Assembly (NCBI RefSeq): GCF_011752995.1 | Contig: NZ_VWWL01000005.1 | Coordinates: 275,484-339,483, forward strand | Length of the DNA stretch: 64,000 nucleotides | Direction of reading: 5' to 3' | DNA from: Burkholderia sp. Ax-1724 | Lineage (GTDB): Bacteria > Pseudomonadota > Gammaproteobacteria > Burkholderiales > Burkholderiaceae | Shown: positions 1 to 9,315 of the stretch, piece by piece | How positions within the stretch are numbered: position 1 is the stretch's first letter | How the letters are laid out: every line of letters begins with the position of its first letter | Notes under the pieces: generated by a model | Seen by the model: only the letters and a program-made list of their open reading frames with translations | Told to the model about the DNA's origin: nothing | Database searches by the model: none | Position numbers and translations under genes: made by a program

Positions 1-1250
1 CGAACGGTCAGAAAACCAACGACGTCTATTCGGCCGAGCGCGCCGACATGAAAGCGGCGGGCGTCAAGGTGACCGACCGCTTCATGGCGAGCAATCATAT
101 CGGTCACAACAAGTTTCAGGTGCTGCTGCAAGACGGCAAACCGACGGCCGCTCTGTTCGGCTCGACCAACGTGACCGCGCATGGCCTGTGCGCGCAGACC
201 AACAACACGATCATCGCCCGCTCGCCGGCGGTGGCGAATGCTTATAGCGGCTACTGGACGCGCCTGAAAAAAGACACCCTGGCGCCGGGTCCCAAGGTAA
301 CCGGGCCGCAGGCCAAGCCCCTGCGTTCCGCCGATGCGAGCGGCCCCGTCACGATCGATCTCGAAGACGGCAGCGGCACCCTCGACATCTGGTTCTCGCC
401 GAACACGCCGAAGGCGAGAGCGAGCAAACCGCCGGCCGATGAAGCGTGTCCGCCCGATCTGCAGGAACTGTTCGATCTGATCGGCAAGGCACGGCAGTCG
501 ATTATTTTTCTCGTGTTCGAGCCCGGTTATCCGAGCATCGTCGATGCGATCGCGGCCGCGCAAAAGGCGCGCCCCACGCTGTTCGTGCGCGGCGCCGTCA
601 CGGCGGCGAACGCGGCCGGCGAGTTCTATGCGGCGCTTCACGATGGCCAGGTGCCCGTGAAAGCACCTAAAAAAGGCGACTCGCCGCTGCCCGAGGATTT
701 CCGCGTGATTCATACGGCGGGCGTGACCAAGGGCGATGCGTTCTCGCAATGGAAGCAGGAGTTGAACAAGGCGGGCAATGCGGTCGTGCATGACAAGATC
801 GTCGTCATCGATCCGTTCACGGATAACTGCATCGTCGCAACGGGCAGTCACAACGATGGTTACAAGGCCTCGTACAACAACGACGAGAACCTGAACATCA
901 TCAAGGGACACCGCGCCGCGGCCGAGGCTTATGCCGCGCATTGCCTCGACGTCTACGATCATTACGCGTGGCGCTACTGGCTCGAGAAGCGCAAGGAAAA
1001 AGCGTGGCATTTCCTCGCCTCGGACGACACGTGGCAGGACGCCTATTTCGCCGCCGACAATACGGTGAAGTCGGCCGAACTCGCCTTCTGGCTCAGCGCG
1101 ACGCCGAAGTCCGAGGCGATGCCGACACCGCATGCGGAAAGCTCCACGCGCAGACGGCCGGCGCTGCAACTGCTGACGGGCGGTTTGTCGCCGGCGGTCG
1201 GGCCGCATGCGTCGAAGCCCGCGCCGCGCCGGAAAGCCTCGGCAAAGTGA
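1..1250 (+). CDS. Phospholipase D-like (HKD) protein, 5'-truncated
   Basis: The reading frame is open from the first bases of the window, so the true start lies to the left; 416 codons are visible. Two HxK-type motifs can be read: HNKFQ near the visible N-terminus, followed by a GSTN segment, and VVHDKIVVID in the middle, followed by ATGSHN. A pair of HxK motifs each followed by a G/S-N segment is the signature of the phospholipase D superfamily (phosphodiesterases acting on phospholipids or nucleic acid). The C-terminal 50 residues are Pro/Ala/Arg-rich and probably disordered. Without the N-terminus I cannot see whether a signal peptide or a secretion module is present, so substrate and location stay open. 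PLD-fold proteins include T6SS lipase effectors, but nothing here proves that role. Confidence 0.75.
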   Translation, partial: NGQKTNDVYSAERADMKAAGVKVTDRFMASNHIGHNKFQVLLQDGKPTAALFGSTNVTAHGLCAQTNNTIIARSPAVANAYSGYWTRLKKDTLAPGPKVTGPQAKPLRSADASGPVTIDLEDGSGTLDIWFSPNTPKARASKPPADEACPPDLQELFDLIGKARQSIIFLVFEPGYPSIVDAIAAAQKARPTLFVRGAVTAANAAGEFYAALHDGQVPVKAPKKGDSPLPEDFRVIHTAGVTKGDAFSQWKQELNKAGNAVVHDKIVVIDPFTDNCIVATGSHNDGYKASYNNDENLNIIKGHRAAAEAYAAHCLDVYDHYAWRYWLEKRKEKAWHFLASDDTWQDAYFAADNTVKSAELAFWLSATPKSEAMPTPHAESSTRRRPALQLLTGGLSPAVGPHASKPAPRRKASAK

Positions 1251-1432
1251 AACGCGGCGAGGCCGTCGATTGCGCTCGATGCGGTTGCGTTGTCGATCTT
1301 TCTGCGTGACGCTGCCGGCAGGCCGGTGACCGAGCGCTAACCGAACTGCCCGGGTGTTCCGTATCGCGGCCCGCTAAACGAAATTTCCGTGGCAGGCGAG
1401 TTTCGTGCAGTGGCGAACGACATCGAGCGAAT

Positions 1433-1461
1433 CCGCGCCGCGCTCACTTCACGCGGCGCGG
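1433..1461 (-). terminator. GC-rich hairpin just past metE
   Basis: The arms CCGCGCCGC (1433-1441) and GCGGCGCGG (1453-1461) are perfectly complementary around an 11-nt loop, about 10 nt beyond the metE stop codon. There is no T-run after the stem on the metE strand, so it may be a weak or Rho-assisted terminator, or an mRNA 3'-end stabiliser. Confidence 0.4.
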
Positions 1462-1471
1462 GCCACTACGC

Positions 1472-3763
1472 TCAGGCCGGCTGGCGCAGCGTTTTCGCGG
1501 CCGCCACCATGTTGGTCAGCGCGGGAATCACTTCGGCCCACGCGCGCGTTTTCAGGCCACAGTCCGGATTGACCCACAGGCGCCCGGCCGGAATGCGCTC
1601 GGCGGCCTTCTTCATCAGGTTCACGATATGCTCCTCGCTCGGAATGTTCGGCGAGTGAATGTCGTACACGCCCGGGCCGATTTCATTCGGATACCTGAAG
1701 TCGTCGAAGGCATCGAGCAGCTCCATGTCGGAGCGCGAGGTTTCGATCGTGATGACGTCCGCATCCATCTCGGCGATCGACGCGATGATGTCGTTGAACT
1801 CCGAATAGCACATATGCGTATGGATCTGCGTTTCGTCCCGCACGCCGTTCGCGGTGATGCGGAACGATTCCACGGCCCATTGCAGGTACTCGCTCCATTG
1901 CGCGCGACGCAGCGGCAGCCCTTCGCGCAGCGCCGCTTCGTCGATCTGGATCACGCGCACGCCGGCCTTTTCGAGGTCCAGCACTTCTTCGCGGATCGCC
2001 AGCGCAAGCTGATGGCACGATACCGAACGCGGCTGGTCGTCGCGCACGAACGACCAGTTCAGGATCGTCACGGGGCCGGTCAGCATGCCCTTCATCGGCT
2101 TCGTCGTTTGCGACTGCGCGTAGCGGATCCACTCGACGGTCATCGCCTTCGGGCGGCTGATGTCGCCGAACAGGATCGGCGGTTTCACGCAGCGCGAACC
2201 GTACGACTGCACCCAGCCGAACTGGCTGAACGCATAGCCGTCCAGCTGCTCGCCGAAGTATTCGACCATATCGTTGCGTTCCGCTTCGCCGTGCACGAGC
2301 ACGTCGAGACCGAGCGCTTCCTGCTCCTTCACGGCACGCGTGATTTCCCGCTCCATCGCGGCCTTGTAGCCGGCCTGATCGAGTGCGCCCGCCTTGAACT
2401 GGCTGCGTGCGTGACGGATTTCGCTGGTCTGCGGGAACGAGCCGATCGTCGTGGTCGGGAAGGCGGGCAGGTTGAGAATCGCGGACTGCTTTTGCGCGCG
2501 TTGCGGATAGGCGCTCGCGCGCTTGCCGAGCGACGCATCGATGCGCGCGATGGCGGCCTTGACGGCGGGGTTGTGTACGCGCGGCGAGGTGCGGCGGCTC
2601 TCGATGGCCTTCGCGTTGGCGGCGAGCGCATCGGCGACCGAGGCGCGGCCGTGGTTCAGCGCGCCGGCCAGCACGCTCAGTTCGTCGAGCTTTTGCAGCG
2701 CGAACGCGAGCCACGATCTGATTTCGGCGTCGAGCTTCTGCTCGCTGTTCAGATCGACCGGGGTGTGCAGCAACGAGCACGACGGTGCGATCCACAGCCG
2801 CTCGCCGAGCGTGCGATGCAGCGGTTCGAGCCATTCCAGCGCGGCGCTCAAATCGGTCTTCCAGATGTTGCGGCCATTGATTGCGCCGACCGAGACGACC
2901 GAGGTCGCGGGCAATTGCGCCACGGCCTTGACGATTTCATCGCGCGCGTTGATCGCATCGATATGCAGGCCGTCGACGGGCAGCTTGCAGGCGAGTTCGA
3001 GGTTGTCCTGCAACTGGCCGAAGTAGGTGGCGAGCAGCAGTTTGACGCGGCGCTCCGACAACGCTTCGTACGCCGTACGGAACGCCTGGCGCCACGTCGC
3101 GTCGAGTTCCGTCACGAGCACCGGCTCGTCGATCTGCACCCACTCGATGCCCTGTGCCGTGAAGTAGTCGAGCAGGGCGGCGTAGACGGGCAAGAGGCGC
3201 GGCAGCAGCGCGAGCTTGTCGGAGTCGTCCTTCGCTTTGCCGAGCCACAGATAGGTGACCGGACCGACGATCACGGGCTTCGCATTCACGCCGAGCGCGC
3301 GGGCCTGGTTGAGCTGTTCGAGCAGACGCGACGGGTCGAGCGAGAACTGCGTGTTCGCATCGAACTCGGGGACGATGTAGTGATAGTTCGTATCGAACCA
3401 CTTCGTCATTTCACCGGCGGCCACGCCGCCGCAGCATCCGCCGTGATCTTCGGCGCTTTGCGCCGAGCGGCCGCGCGCGACGCGGAAGTAGTTGTCGAGC
3501 GTGTCGCCGTGGAAACCGCGCACGCGTTCGGGCAGGTTGCCGAGCGTGAAGCTCATGTCGAGCACCTGGTCGTAAAACGCGAAATCGCCGACGGGCACGA
3601 AATCCAGACGCGCCTGGTCTTGCCAGTGACGCTCGCGAAGCTGCGCGCCCACGGCTTTCAGTTCGTCGCGCGACGATTCGTTTTTCCAGTATTTTTCGAG
3701 GGCGAATTTCAGTTCGCGTTGCGCGCCGATGCGCGGAAAACCGAGGTTGTGCGTAGTGACCAT
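1472..3763 (-). CDS. metE: Cobalamin-independent methionine synthase
   Basis: 5-Methyltetrahydropteroyltriglutamate-homocysteine methyltransferase, a cytoplasmic enzyme making methionine without B12. At 763 residues it is close to the E. coli enzyme (about 753). The N-terminus reads [13 protein letters not shown], typical of MetE. The C-terminal barrel carries the zinc ligands: HTHMCYSEF (His-x-Cys), a Glu in the TIETSRSD segment and a Cys in NPDCGLKTR. An upstream in-frame TTG would add six residues (MNGTRN); I chose the ATG at 3763 because MetE proteins normally begin MVT. The gene is divergent from the LysR regulator at 3877, the usual metE-metR arrangement, which implies homocysteine-responsive activation by MetR. 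Confidence 0.97.
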   Translation of the reverse strand: MVTTHNLGFPRIGAQRELKFALEKYWKNESSRDELKAVGAQLRERHWQDQARLDFVPVGDFAFYDQVLDMSFTLGNLPERVRGFHGDTLDNYFRVARGRSAQSAEDHGGCCGGVAAGEMTKWFDTNYHYIVPEFDANTQFSLDPSRLLEQLNQARALGVNAKPVIVGPVTYLWLGKAKDDSDKLALLPRLLPVYAALLDYFTAQGIEWVQIDEPVLVTELDATWRQAFRTAYEALSERRVKLLLATYFGQLQDNLELACKLPVDGLHIDAINARDEIVKAVAQLPATSVVSVGAINGRNIWKTDLSAALEWLEPLHRTLGERLWIAPSCSLLHTPVDLNSEQKLDAEIRSWLAFALQKLDELSVLAGALNHGRASVADALAANAKAIESRRTSPRVHNPAVKAAIARIDASLGKRASAYPQRAQKQSAILNLPAFPTTTIGSFPQTSEIRHARSQFKAGALDQAGYKAAMEREITRAVKEQEALGLDVLVHGEAERNDMVEYFGEQLDGYAFSQFGWVQSYGSRCVKPPILFGDISRPKAMTVEWIRYAQSQTTKPMKGMLTGPVTILNWSFVRDDQPRSVSCHQLALAIREEVLDLEKAGVRVIQIDEAALREGLPLRRAQWSEYLQWAVESFRITANGVRDETQIHTHMCYSEFNDIIASIAEMDADVITIETSRSDMELLDAFDDFRYPNEIGPGVYDIHSPNIPSEEHIVNLMKKAAERIPAGRLWVNPDCGLKTRAWAEVIPALTNMVAAAKTLRQPA

Positions 3764-3818
3764 GTTGCGTGTGCCGTTCAAAGGAGAAGTAACTGGCAGC
3801 GATGATAGAATTTTCCGT

Positions 3819-3847
3819 GTATGAATAAAAATGGATTTATTTCATAC
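3819..3847. promoter_or_regulatory. metE-metR intergenic palindrome
   Basis: The arms GTATGAA (3819-3825) and TTCATAC (3841-3847) form a perfect dyad with a 15-nt AT-rich centre, midway between the divergent metE and metR starts. LysR regulators bind dyads in such intergenic regions, and enterobacterial MetR recognises TGAA-N5-TTCA. The half sites TGAA and TTCA are present here, but with a wider spacer. Probable MetR operator, by position and half-site sequence only. Confidence 0.5.
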
Positions 3848-3876
3848 AAGGATCGATTTTGTTCATGGAGTGAGGC

Positions 3877-4785
3877 ATGCTGGAGCGCAGTCACCTGATG
3901 GTCGTGCGCGAGGTGGAGCGTCTGGGGTCGCTCACCGCCGCCGCGAATACGCTCAATCTCACGCAGTCGGCCCTGAGCCACGCGGTGAAGAAGCTGGAGC
4001 AGCAGCTAGGCACGCCGGTATGGACGCGCGAGGGCCGCTCGATGCGGCTCACGCAGGCCGGGCAGTACCTGCTCGGGCTCGCCAATCGCATGCTGCCGCA
4101 GTTCGAGCTGGCCGAGGAACGCATGAAGCAGTACGCGCAAGGCGAGCGCGGCACACTGCGCATCGGCATGGAATGCCACCCGTGCTATCAGTGGCTGCTC
4201 AAGGTGGTGTCGCCGTATCTCGCGCGCTGGCCCGACGTCGATGTCGACGTGAAGCAACGCTTTCAGTTCGGCGGCATCGGCGCGCTGATCGGCTACGAAA
4301 TCGACGTGCTCGTTACGCCCGATCCGCTGAAGCGGCCCGGGTTGCGTTTCCAGCCGGTATTCGACTACGAACAGGTGCTGGTCGTCGCCGACGGACATGC
4401 GCTGGCGGACGAAGCGTACGTCACGCCCGAACAGCTCGCGAGCGAAGTGCTGATTACCTATCCCGTCGAGACCGACCGGCTCGACATTTACACGCAGTTT
4501 CTGACGCCGGCCAACGTCGTGCCGAGGCGCCACAAGGTGATCGAGACGACGGACATCATGCTGCAGATGGTCGCGAGCGGCCGGGGCGTCGCGGCGCTGC
4601 CGCGCTGGCTCGCGGAAGAGTACGCGGGCTGGATGCCGATCACGCCGCTGCAACTCGGCAGGAAGGGCATCGCCAAACAGATTTTTCTCGGCACCCGCGA
4701 GGCCGACGACGAGATCGACTATCTGGCGGCCTTCGTGAAGGCCGCGCGCGAGCCGGAGTGGAGCGAGGCGAAGGTGCGTCGGTAG
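3877..4785 (+). CDS. metR: LysR-type activator of methionine synthesis
   Basis: 302-residue LysR-family regulator. The N-terminal winged HTH (about residues 1-60) contains the typical NLTQSALSHAVKKLEQ helix, followed by a periplasmic-binding-protein-like co-inducer domain. The segment RIGMECHPCYQWL near residue 95 closely matches the MetR signature around RIAIECHSCIQWL of E. coli MetR, the segment associated with homocysteine sensing. It is divergent from metE across a 113-bp gap that carries a dyad. GGAG lies 6 nt before the ATG. The partner gene and the signature make MetR the best call over other LysR proteins. Confidence 0.92.
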   Translation: MLERSHLMVVREVERLGSLTAAANTLNLTQSALSHAVKKLEQQLGTPVWTREGRSMRLTQAGQYLLGLANRMLPQFELAEERMKQYAQGERGTLRIGMECHPCYQWLLKVVSPYLARWPDVDVDVKQRFQFGGIGALIGYEIDVLVTPDPLKRPGLRFQPVFDYEQVLVVADGHALADEAYVTPEQLASEVLITYPVETDRLDIYTQFLTPANVVPRRHKVIETTDIMLQMVASGRGVAALPRWLAEEYAGWMPITPLQLGRKGIAKQIFLGTREADDEIDYLAAFVKAAREPEWSEAKVRR

Positions 4786-4905
4786 TTGTGTTGGGTTGGA
4801 TGAAGAAAGCGGATTGCCTGTCGTTGCGAGAAGCCGCCGCGTTCAGATAGTCCATTTGTCTCGACCCGATTGCGGCTCGCCTGGCGCGAGCTCTCCCTAC
4901 ACCCC

Positions 4906-6234
4906 CTAATGCGCGGAAGCCGGCACGCCCTCGCGAGGCGCCATGCGGGAAAAGAACACGACCCCGGCGGCCACGACCGACATCACCGCGAGTCCGGTCA
5001 TGCCGCCTTCGATCGAGCCGGTCTTCTGTTCGAGAAAGCCGAAGGCGGCCGGCGCGACGAAGCCGCCCAGGTTGCCGATCGAATTGATCAGCGCGAGCAC
5101 CGCCGCGGAAATCCGCGCGTCGAGATAGCCTTGCGGAATCGGCCAGAAGAGCGACGACGCGGCCTTGAAACCGATTGCCGCAAAGCAGATCGCGACGAAC
5201 GAGAACAGCGGGCCGCCCTGGCCGGCCGCGTACATGCCGAGTGCGGCGATCAGCAGCACGCACGCGACCCAGGCTTGCTGGAACTTGAAGCGTGCCGCGA
5301 GCATCGCGAAGAAGTACATCGCCGCGATCGAGATCAGCCACGGAATCGAATTGAACAGCCCGACCTGCAAGTCGTTGAAGTGCCCCATCTTGCGAATGAT
5401 GCTCGGCAGCCAGAAGGTCGCGCCGTAGATCGTCAGCGACACCGCGAAATAGATGACGCAGAAGATCAGAATCTGCGGATCGCGCAGCAGACTCCACAGC
5501 GACGGCTTGACCGCATGCACCGCTTCGCGTTGCCGCTGCTCTTCCTCGATGTCGCCGATCACCGCATCCTGCTCGGCGCGCGTGAGCCAGGCGGCGTCGC
5601 GCGGCTTCGAGTCGAGCCATAGCCAGATGAAGCCGGCCAGCACGACCGAGAACATGCCTTCGATCAGGAACATCCATTGCCAGCCGCGCAGCCCCGCGCC
5701 ATTGATCAGCATGAGCCCGCCCGAGATCGGCCCGGACAGCACCGAGGCGAGCGCCGAGCCGCTCAGGAAGATCGCCATCGCCTTGCCGCGCTCCTTGCCC
5801 GGCAGCCATTGCGTAAAGTAGTAGATGACGCCGGGAAAGAAGCCGGCTTCGGCCGCGCCGAGCACGAGACGCATCACGTAAAACGACATCTCGCCGCGCA
5901 CGAAGGCCATGCCGGCCGCGGCGAGCCCCCATGTGAGCATGATGCGCGCCAGCCATAGCTTTGCGCCGAAGCGCTGCAGCAGCATGTTCGACGGCACTTC
6001 GAAGATCGCATAGCTGACGAAGAAGAGCCCCGCGCCGAGACCATACGCCGCCGCGCCGATGCCGAGATCGGCGCTCAGATGCTGGCGCACGAAGCCGATG
6101 TTCACGCGGTCGATATAGTTGACGATGAACATCACCACGAAGAGCGGCAGCACGCGCCACTTGATCTTGTGTACCGCGCTCGCCAGCACGCCGGCCGGGT
6201 CGTGGCGCGGCGCGTCCGGGATGGTTCTACTCAT
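4906..6234 (-). CDS. MFS sugar-acid transporter (anion:cation symporter family)
   Basis: 442-residue inner-membrane carrier with about 12 hydrophobic segments. The motif NYIDRVNIGFV after the first helix and the FFVSYAIFEVPSN segment are typical of the ACS family (glucarate, galactarate, phthalate and tartrate carriers). It starts 82 bp after the glucarate-dehydratase-like gene on the same strand, with GGAGA in front of the ATG, so the two are probably co-transcribed and the carrier probably imports the substrate of that enzyme. The resemblance is to GudP/GarP-type symporters; the exact sugar acid is inferred. Confidence 0.85.
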   Translation of the reverse strand: MSRTIPDAPRHDPAGVLASAVHKIKWRVLPLFVVMFIVNYIDRVNIGFVRQHLSADLGIGAAAYGLGAGLFFVSYAIFEVPSNMLLQRFGAKLWLARIMLTWGLAAAGMAFVRGEMSFYVMRLVLGAAEAGFFPGVIYYFTQWLPGKERGKAMAIFLSGSALASVLSGPISGGLMLINGAGLRGWQWMFLIEGMFSVVLAGFIWLWLDSKPRDAAWLTRAEQDAVIGDIEEEQRQREAVHAVKPSLWSLLRDPQILIFCVIYFAVSLTIYGATFWLPSIIRKMGHFNDLQVGLFNSIPWLISIAAMYFFAMLAARFKFQQAWVACVLLIAALGMYAAGQGGPLFSFVAICFAAIGFKAASSLFWPIPQGYLDARISAAVLALINSIGNLGGFVAPAAFGFLEQKTGSIEGGMTGLAVMSVVAAGVVFFSRMAPREGVPASAH

Positions 6235-6287
6235 GAGCCTGTCTCCTTCGGTGGCAGTGCGTGTGGCGTGCCGGGTCGGTGTGTTGT

Positions 6288-6326
6288 GGATCGGCAGTAC
6301 GGATCAGTAGTGCGGATCAAAAGCGC
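6288..6326. repeat. Three 13-bp direct repeats at the gudD 3' end
   Basis: Three tandem units, each starting GGATC: GGATCGGCAGTAC (6288), GGATCAGTAGTGC (6301) and GGATCAAAAGCGC (6314). The last one overlaps the stop codon of the dehydratase gene. Their AGTAC/AGTGC core and 13-bp period resemble the longer degenerate array at 15736-15873. Confidence 0.5.
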
Positions 6327-7591
6327 GGGTTCTTGCCGCTGAAGCCCGGGTCGTACTTGCGCATCTGCGCGAGGTCGTCGCGATTGCGCACGCCGCACGA
6401 CAGGTACTGCGCGTGCAGTTCGGCGAGCCGTGCGCGATCGAGTTCGACGCCGAGGCCCGGCGTCGTCGGCACGCGGACCGAGCCGTCGTCGAATTGCACG
6501 CGGCCGCCCTGGATGACTTCTTCTTCCTGCCACGGATAGTGCGTGTCGCACGCGTAGGTCAGGTTCGGGATGCTGGCCGCGACGTGCGTCATCGCCATGA
6601 GGCTGATGCCGAGGTGCGAGTTCGAGTGCATCGACATGCCGAGGTCCCACAGCCTGCACATGCGCGCGAGCGTTTGCGTCGCGCGCAGGCCGCCCCAGTA
6701 GTGGTGATCCGACAGCAATACCTTGATCGAACCCATTTCGCAGCCGCGGCGGAAATCGTCCATGGTCGTAATCACCATGTTGGTCGCGAGCGGCAGCTTC
6801 GTATGCTTCTGCAACTCGGCCATGCCTGCGAGTCCCGGGCACGGGTCTTCGTAGTATTCGAGAATCTCGTCGAGCTCGGGCGCGGCCTCGATGCTCGTCT
6901 TGAGCGTCCAGTTCGCGTTCGGGTCGAGCCGCAGCGGCATACCGGGGAACGCCTTCGCGAGCGCTTTCATGCAGGAGATTTCATGCGCGGGTTCGAACAC
7001 GCCGCCCTTCAGCTTGATGCTTTGGAATCCGTAGAGATCGATCATGCGGCGCGCCTGCGCGACGATCTGTTCGGGACTCAGGCCTTCGCCCCAGGCGTCG
7101 GGCGCATAGGGCTTCTCGATGTGTTCGGCGTACTTGAAGAACAGGTAGGCGCTGTAGGGCACCGCGTCGCGCACCTTGCCGCCGAGCAGGTCGACGATCG
7201 GCGCGCCGACGATCTGCCCTTGCAGGTCGAGCATCGCGACTTCGAGGGCGCTGATGACTTTCGGCGCGTTCTTGGCCGAATGCGAGCCGGGCGCGAGTTC
7301 GAATTCGACCGCGCCGGTGCTCGCCTTGATCGTGCCGCGCACGCGTTCTTCCATGCGATTGAGGTCGAACGGCGAGAGGCCGACCACGAGCGACTTCGCC
7401 TGGTCGAGCACGCGCAGCATGGGTTCGTCGCCATAAGTCTCGGAGATACCGACGCGGCCGTCGCTCGTCTCCAGTTCGAGGATGGCGCGCAAGGCCCAGG
7501 GTTCGTGAATGCCGGCGGCGTTGAGCAGCGGGCCGTCGCGGAAGGCTATCGGCGTAATGCGAACCTGCGTGATCGTGATGTCGCGAGTCAT
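6317..7591 (-). CDS. gudD: Glucarate dehydratase-type enolase-superfamily enzyme
   Basis: 424-residue acid-sugar dehydratase, expected to convert D-glucarate (or a related aldarate) to 5-keto-4-deoxyglucarate. The catalytic K-x-K is visible in SIKLKGG. The metal ligands follow as Asp in LDPNANW, Glu in YYEDPCPG and Asn in LATNMVIT, and the His-containing MHSNSHLGIS motif follows later, as in GudD. I start at MTRDITITQ (7591), where family similarity begins, rather than at the longer in-frame start at 7645. The longer version would run over the palindromic operator region without recognisable protein sequence. Neighbours are a probable transporter downstream and a divergent GntR regulator upstream. 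Assignment to glucarate rather than another aldarate is probable, not proven. Confidence 0.88.
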   Translation of the reverse strand: MTRDITITQVRITPIAFRDGPLLNAAGIHEPWALRAILELETSDGRVGISETYGDEPMLRVLDQAKSLVVGLSPFDLNRMEERVRGTIKASTGAVEFELAPGSHSAKNAPKVISALEVAMLDLQGQIVGAPIVDLLGGKVRDAVPYSAYLFFKYAEHIEKPYAPDAWGEGLSPEQIVAQARRMIDLYGFQSIKLKGGVFEPAHEISCMKALAKAFPGMPLRLDPNANWTLKTSIEAAPELDEILEYYEDPCPGLAGMAELQKHTKLPLATNMVITTMDDFRRGCEMGSIKVLLSDHHYWGGLRATQTLARMCRLWDLGMSMHSNSHLGISLMAMTHVAASIPNLTYACDTHYPWQEEEVIQGGRVQFDDGSVRVPTTPGLGVELDRARLAELHAQYLSCGVRNRDDLAQMRKYDPGFSGKNPRF

Positions 7592-7641
7592 GGTCGGAAA
7601 TGGGCGATGAAAGGTTAAAAGGTCGATGGCGGCATAGTAAA

Positions 7642-7659
7642 GCACTAATATATTAGTGC
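7642..7659. promoter_or_regulatory. Perfect 18-bp operator between gudD and the GntR gene
   Basis: GCACTAATATATTAGTGC is a perfect palindrome, 51 bp upstream of the gudD start and 151 bp before the GntR start. FadR-type GntR dimers bind short palindromes of this kind, so this is the likely binding site of the adjacent regulator, controlling the dehydratase-transporter unit. A degenerate related stretch (TTCTAATGTTTCAGTGC) occurs near 7740. Confidence 0.7.
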
Positions 7660-7809
7660 GTCAGTAGGGAAACTACCCAGTCCCCGTTCGGTGCGAGGCG
7701 GCCGGGAAGCCCGCTGGAAGGGGCTCGCGTCGGCTATAGTTCTAATGTTTCAGTGCGCGGCCGCAGCCGGTTGCGTTTGCGTCCACGTTTCAGCGCTTCA
7801 GTTTCCGTC

Positions 7810-8514
7810 ATGAAAAACCACGCTATTTCGTCAGGGGTGACCCGGCTCGACCGGTCCCGCCACGCCGCGCCGCAAGTGTTCGAACGACTGCGCGACATGA
7901 TCCTTTCCCTCGAACTGACGCCCGGCACGGTGCTCTCGCGCACCGAGCTCGCGAACCGCTACGGTCTGAGCCAGACGCCGGTGCGCGACGCGCTGATGAA
8001 GCTCGGCGAAGAAGGGCTCGTCGACATCTTTCCGCAGCACGCGACCGTCGTGAGCCAGATCGACGTGACCTCGGCCTTGCAGGCGCATTTCCTGCGCCGC
8101 TCGATCGAGCTCGAAGTCGTGCGCACGCTCGCGGAGCAACGCGATGCGGGGCTGATCGCCCAGTTGCGCGCCACCATCGCGAAGCAGACGGAACTGCTCG
8201 ATCTGAAGGACTACGAGCATTTCGCGCTGTTCGATCAGGCGTTTCATCGCCAGATGTACGAGGCGGCGGGCGTGCCGCAACTGTGGGACCTCGTGCGCCG
8301 GCGCAGCGGCCATATCGACCGGCTGCGTCGTCTGCATCTGCCGGTGGCGGGCAAGACGGCGGCGGTGGTGCGCGATCACACGGAAATTGTCGATGCGATC
8401 GACCAAGGCGATGTGCCGGCCGCGCAGGCCGCGCTGCGCAAGCATCTATCGGGCACGCTGAACCAGATCGACCAGATTCGCACGAGTCATCCGGATTTTC
8501 TGGCGGACGATTGA
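7810..8514 (+). CDS. GntR-family (FadR subfamily) regulator of sugar-acid genes
   Basis: 234-residue regulator with an N-terminal winged HTH (about residues 20-85, containing RTELANRYGLSQTPVRDAL) and a C-terminal all-helical FCD ligand-binding domain. The FCD metal-site residues are plausible in the FDQAFHRQMYEAAG and RDHTEIVDAI segments. I start at MKNHAISS; a further 19 in-frame codons upstream are Arg-rich and not family-like. Divergent orientation to the dehydratase and the perfect palindrome between them suggest local repression relieved by the sugar acid or its breakdown product. Confidence 0.88.
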   Translation: MKNHAISSGVTRLDRSRHAAPQVFERLRDMILSLELTPGTVLSRTELANRYGLSQTPVRDALMKLGEEGLVDIFPQHATVVSQIDVTSALQAHFLRRSIELEVVRTLAEQRDAGLIAQLRATIAKQTELLDLKDYEHFALFDQAFHRQMYEAAGVPQLWDLVRRRSGHIDRLRRLHLPVAGKTAAVVRDHTEIVDAIDQGDVPAAQAALRKHLSGTLNQIDQIRTSHPDFLADD

Positions 8515-8547
8515 GCGCGCCGGGCGACGCACCTGAAGTCGATCGGC

Positions 8548-9165
8548 TTATTCGAACTCGCCCGTGCGCACCTCGCCGTCGCGCAGGTAGCGCGTAATCA
8601 ACACGCCGCCCGGCGTGCTGACCGAGTGCGCGAGCGTGAAGGCGGAGGCGGACGCGTCGTCGCCGAACAGGCGCTTGCCGCGTCCCAGCATGACGGGGAA
8701 CACCTGCAAGCGAAGTTCATCCACGAGGCCCGCCGCGAGCAACTGGCGCACCATCTCGCCGCTGCCGAACGTCAATAGATTGGCACCGTCTTCGCGTAGA
8801 GGCGCGCGTATCGCATCGGCGAGATCGCCCTGCAACGCGTGACTGTTTTGCCAGCCGAGCGTATCGGCGCGATGCGTGGCCACGTGCTTGGGGACGCTAT
8901 TGAACAGGTCGGCAATGGCGCGGCTGTTCGAATCCGCCGGCACGTGCGGCCAGTATCCGGCGAAGATGTCGTAGGTGTTGCGCCCGAGCAGCAGCTCGAA
9001 CGGCTGCGAGAGCATGTCCCACAAGTTTTGGCCAATGGCTTCGTCAGCATAGGGAACCATCCAGCCGCCGAGACGGAATCCGCCGCTGGTGTCTTCCGCT
9101 GGCGCCCCGGGGGATTGGGTGACGCCATCCAGACTGATGAACGTGGAAACGGTGAGCTTGCGCAT
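8548..9165 (-). CDS. RibD/dihydrofolate-reductase-fold reductase
   Basis: 205-residue protein beginning MRKLTVSTFISLDGV, the usual start of the small RibD C-terminal/DHFR-like family. Later motifs LLGRNTYD, an NADPH-loop-like LLTFGSGEMV and the FPVMLGRGKRLF strand fit the same fold. Members bind NADPH, but most, like this one, have no known substrate. GGAGA precedes the ATG. An in-frame upstream extension to 9285 is not family-like. It lies downstream of a TetR gene on the same strand with a 150-bp gap, so co-transcription is possible but not evident. Confidence 0.82.
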   Translation of the reverse strand: MRKLTVSTFISLDGVTQSPGAPAEDTSGGFRLGGWMVPYADEAIGQNLWDMLSQPFELLLGRNTYDIFAGYWPHVPADSNSRAIADLFNSVPKHVATHRADTLGWQNSHALQGDLADAIRAPLREDGANLLTFGSGEMVRQLLAAGLVDELRLQVFPVMLGRGKRLFGDDASASAFTLAHSVSTPGGVLITRYLRDGEVRTGEFE

Positions 9166-9315
9166 GATGTTCTCCAGGTCTACGGACACGATTGGTACGC
9201 AGATACGACGAACGATACGCTTGAAAATCGACAGGCCGGCGAGCGGCTTGCACGCGATGGCCGCGTGAGGCACATCATGAGACACGGGCGTTGCGCGTGA
9301 GCCTGACGAACCGGC

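Noticed and set aside
3659..3685. GATTCGTTTTTCC inside metE resembling the second box
   Set aside because: It is in coding sequence, the first box is CAGTTC rather than CAAAAT, and no gene lies appropriately downstream.
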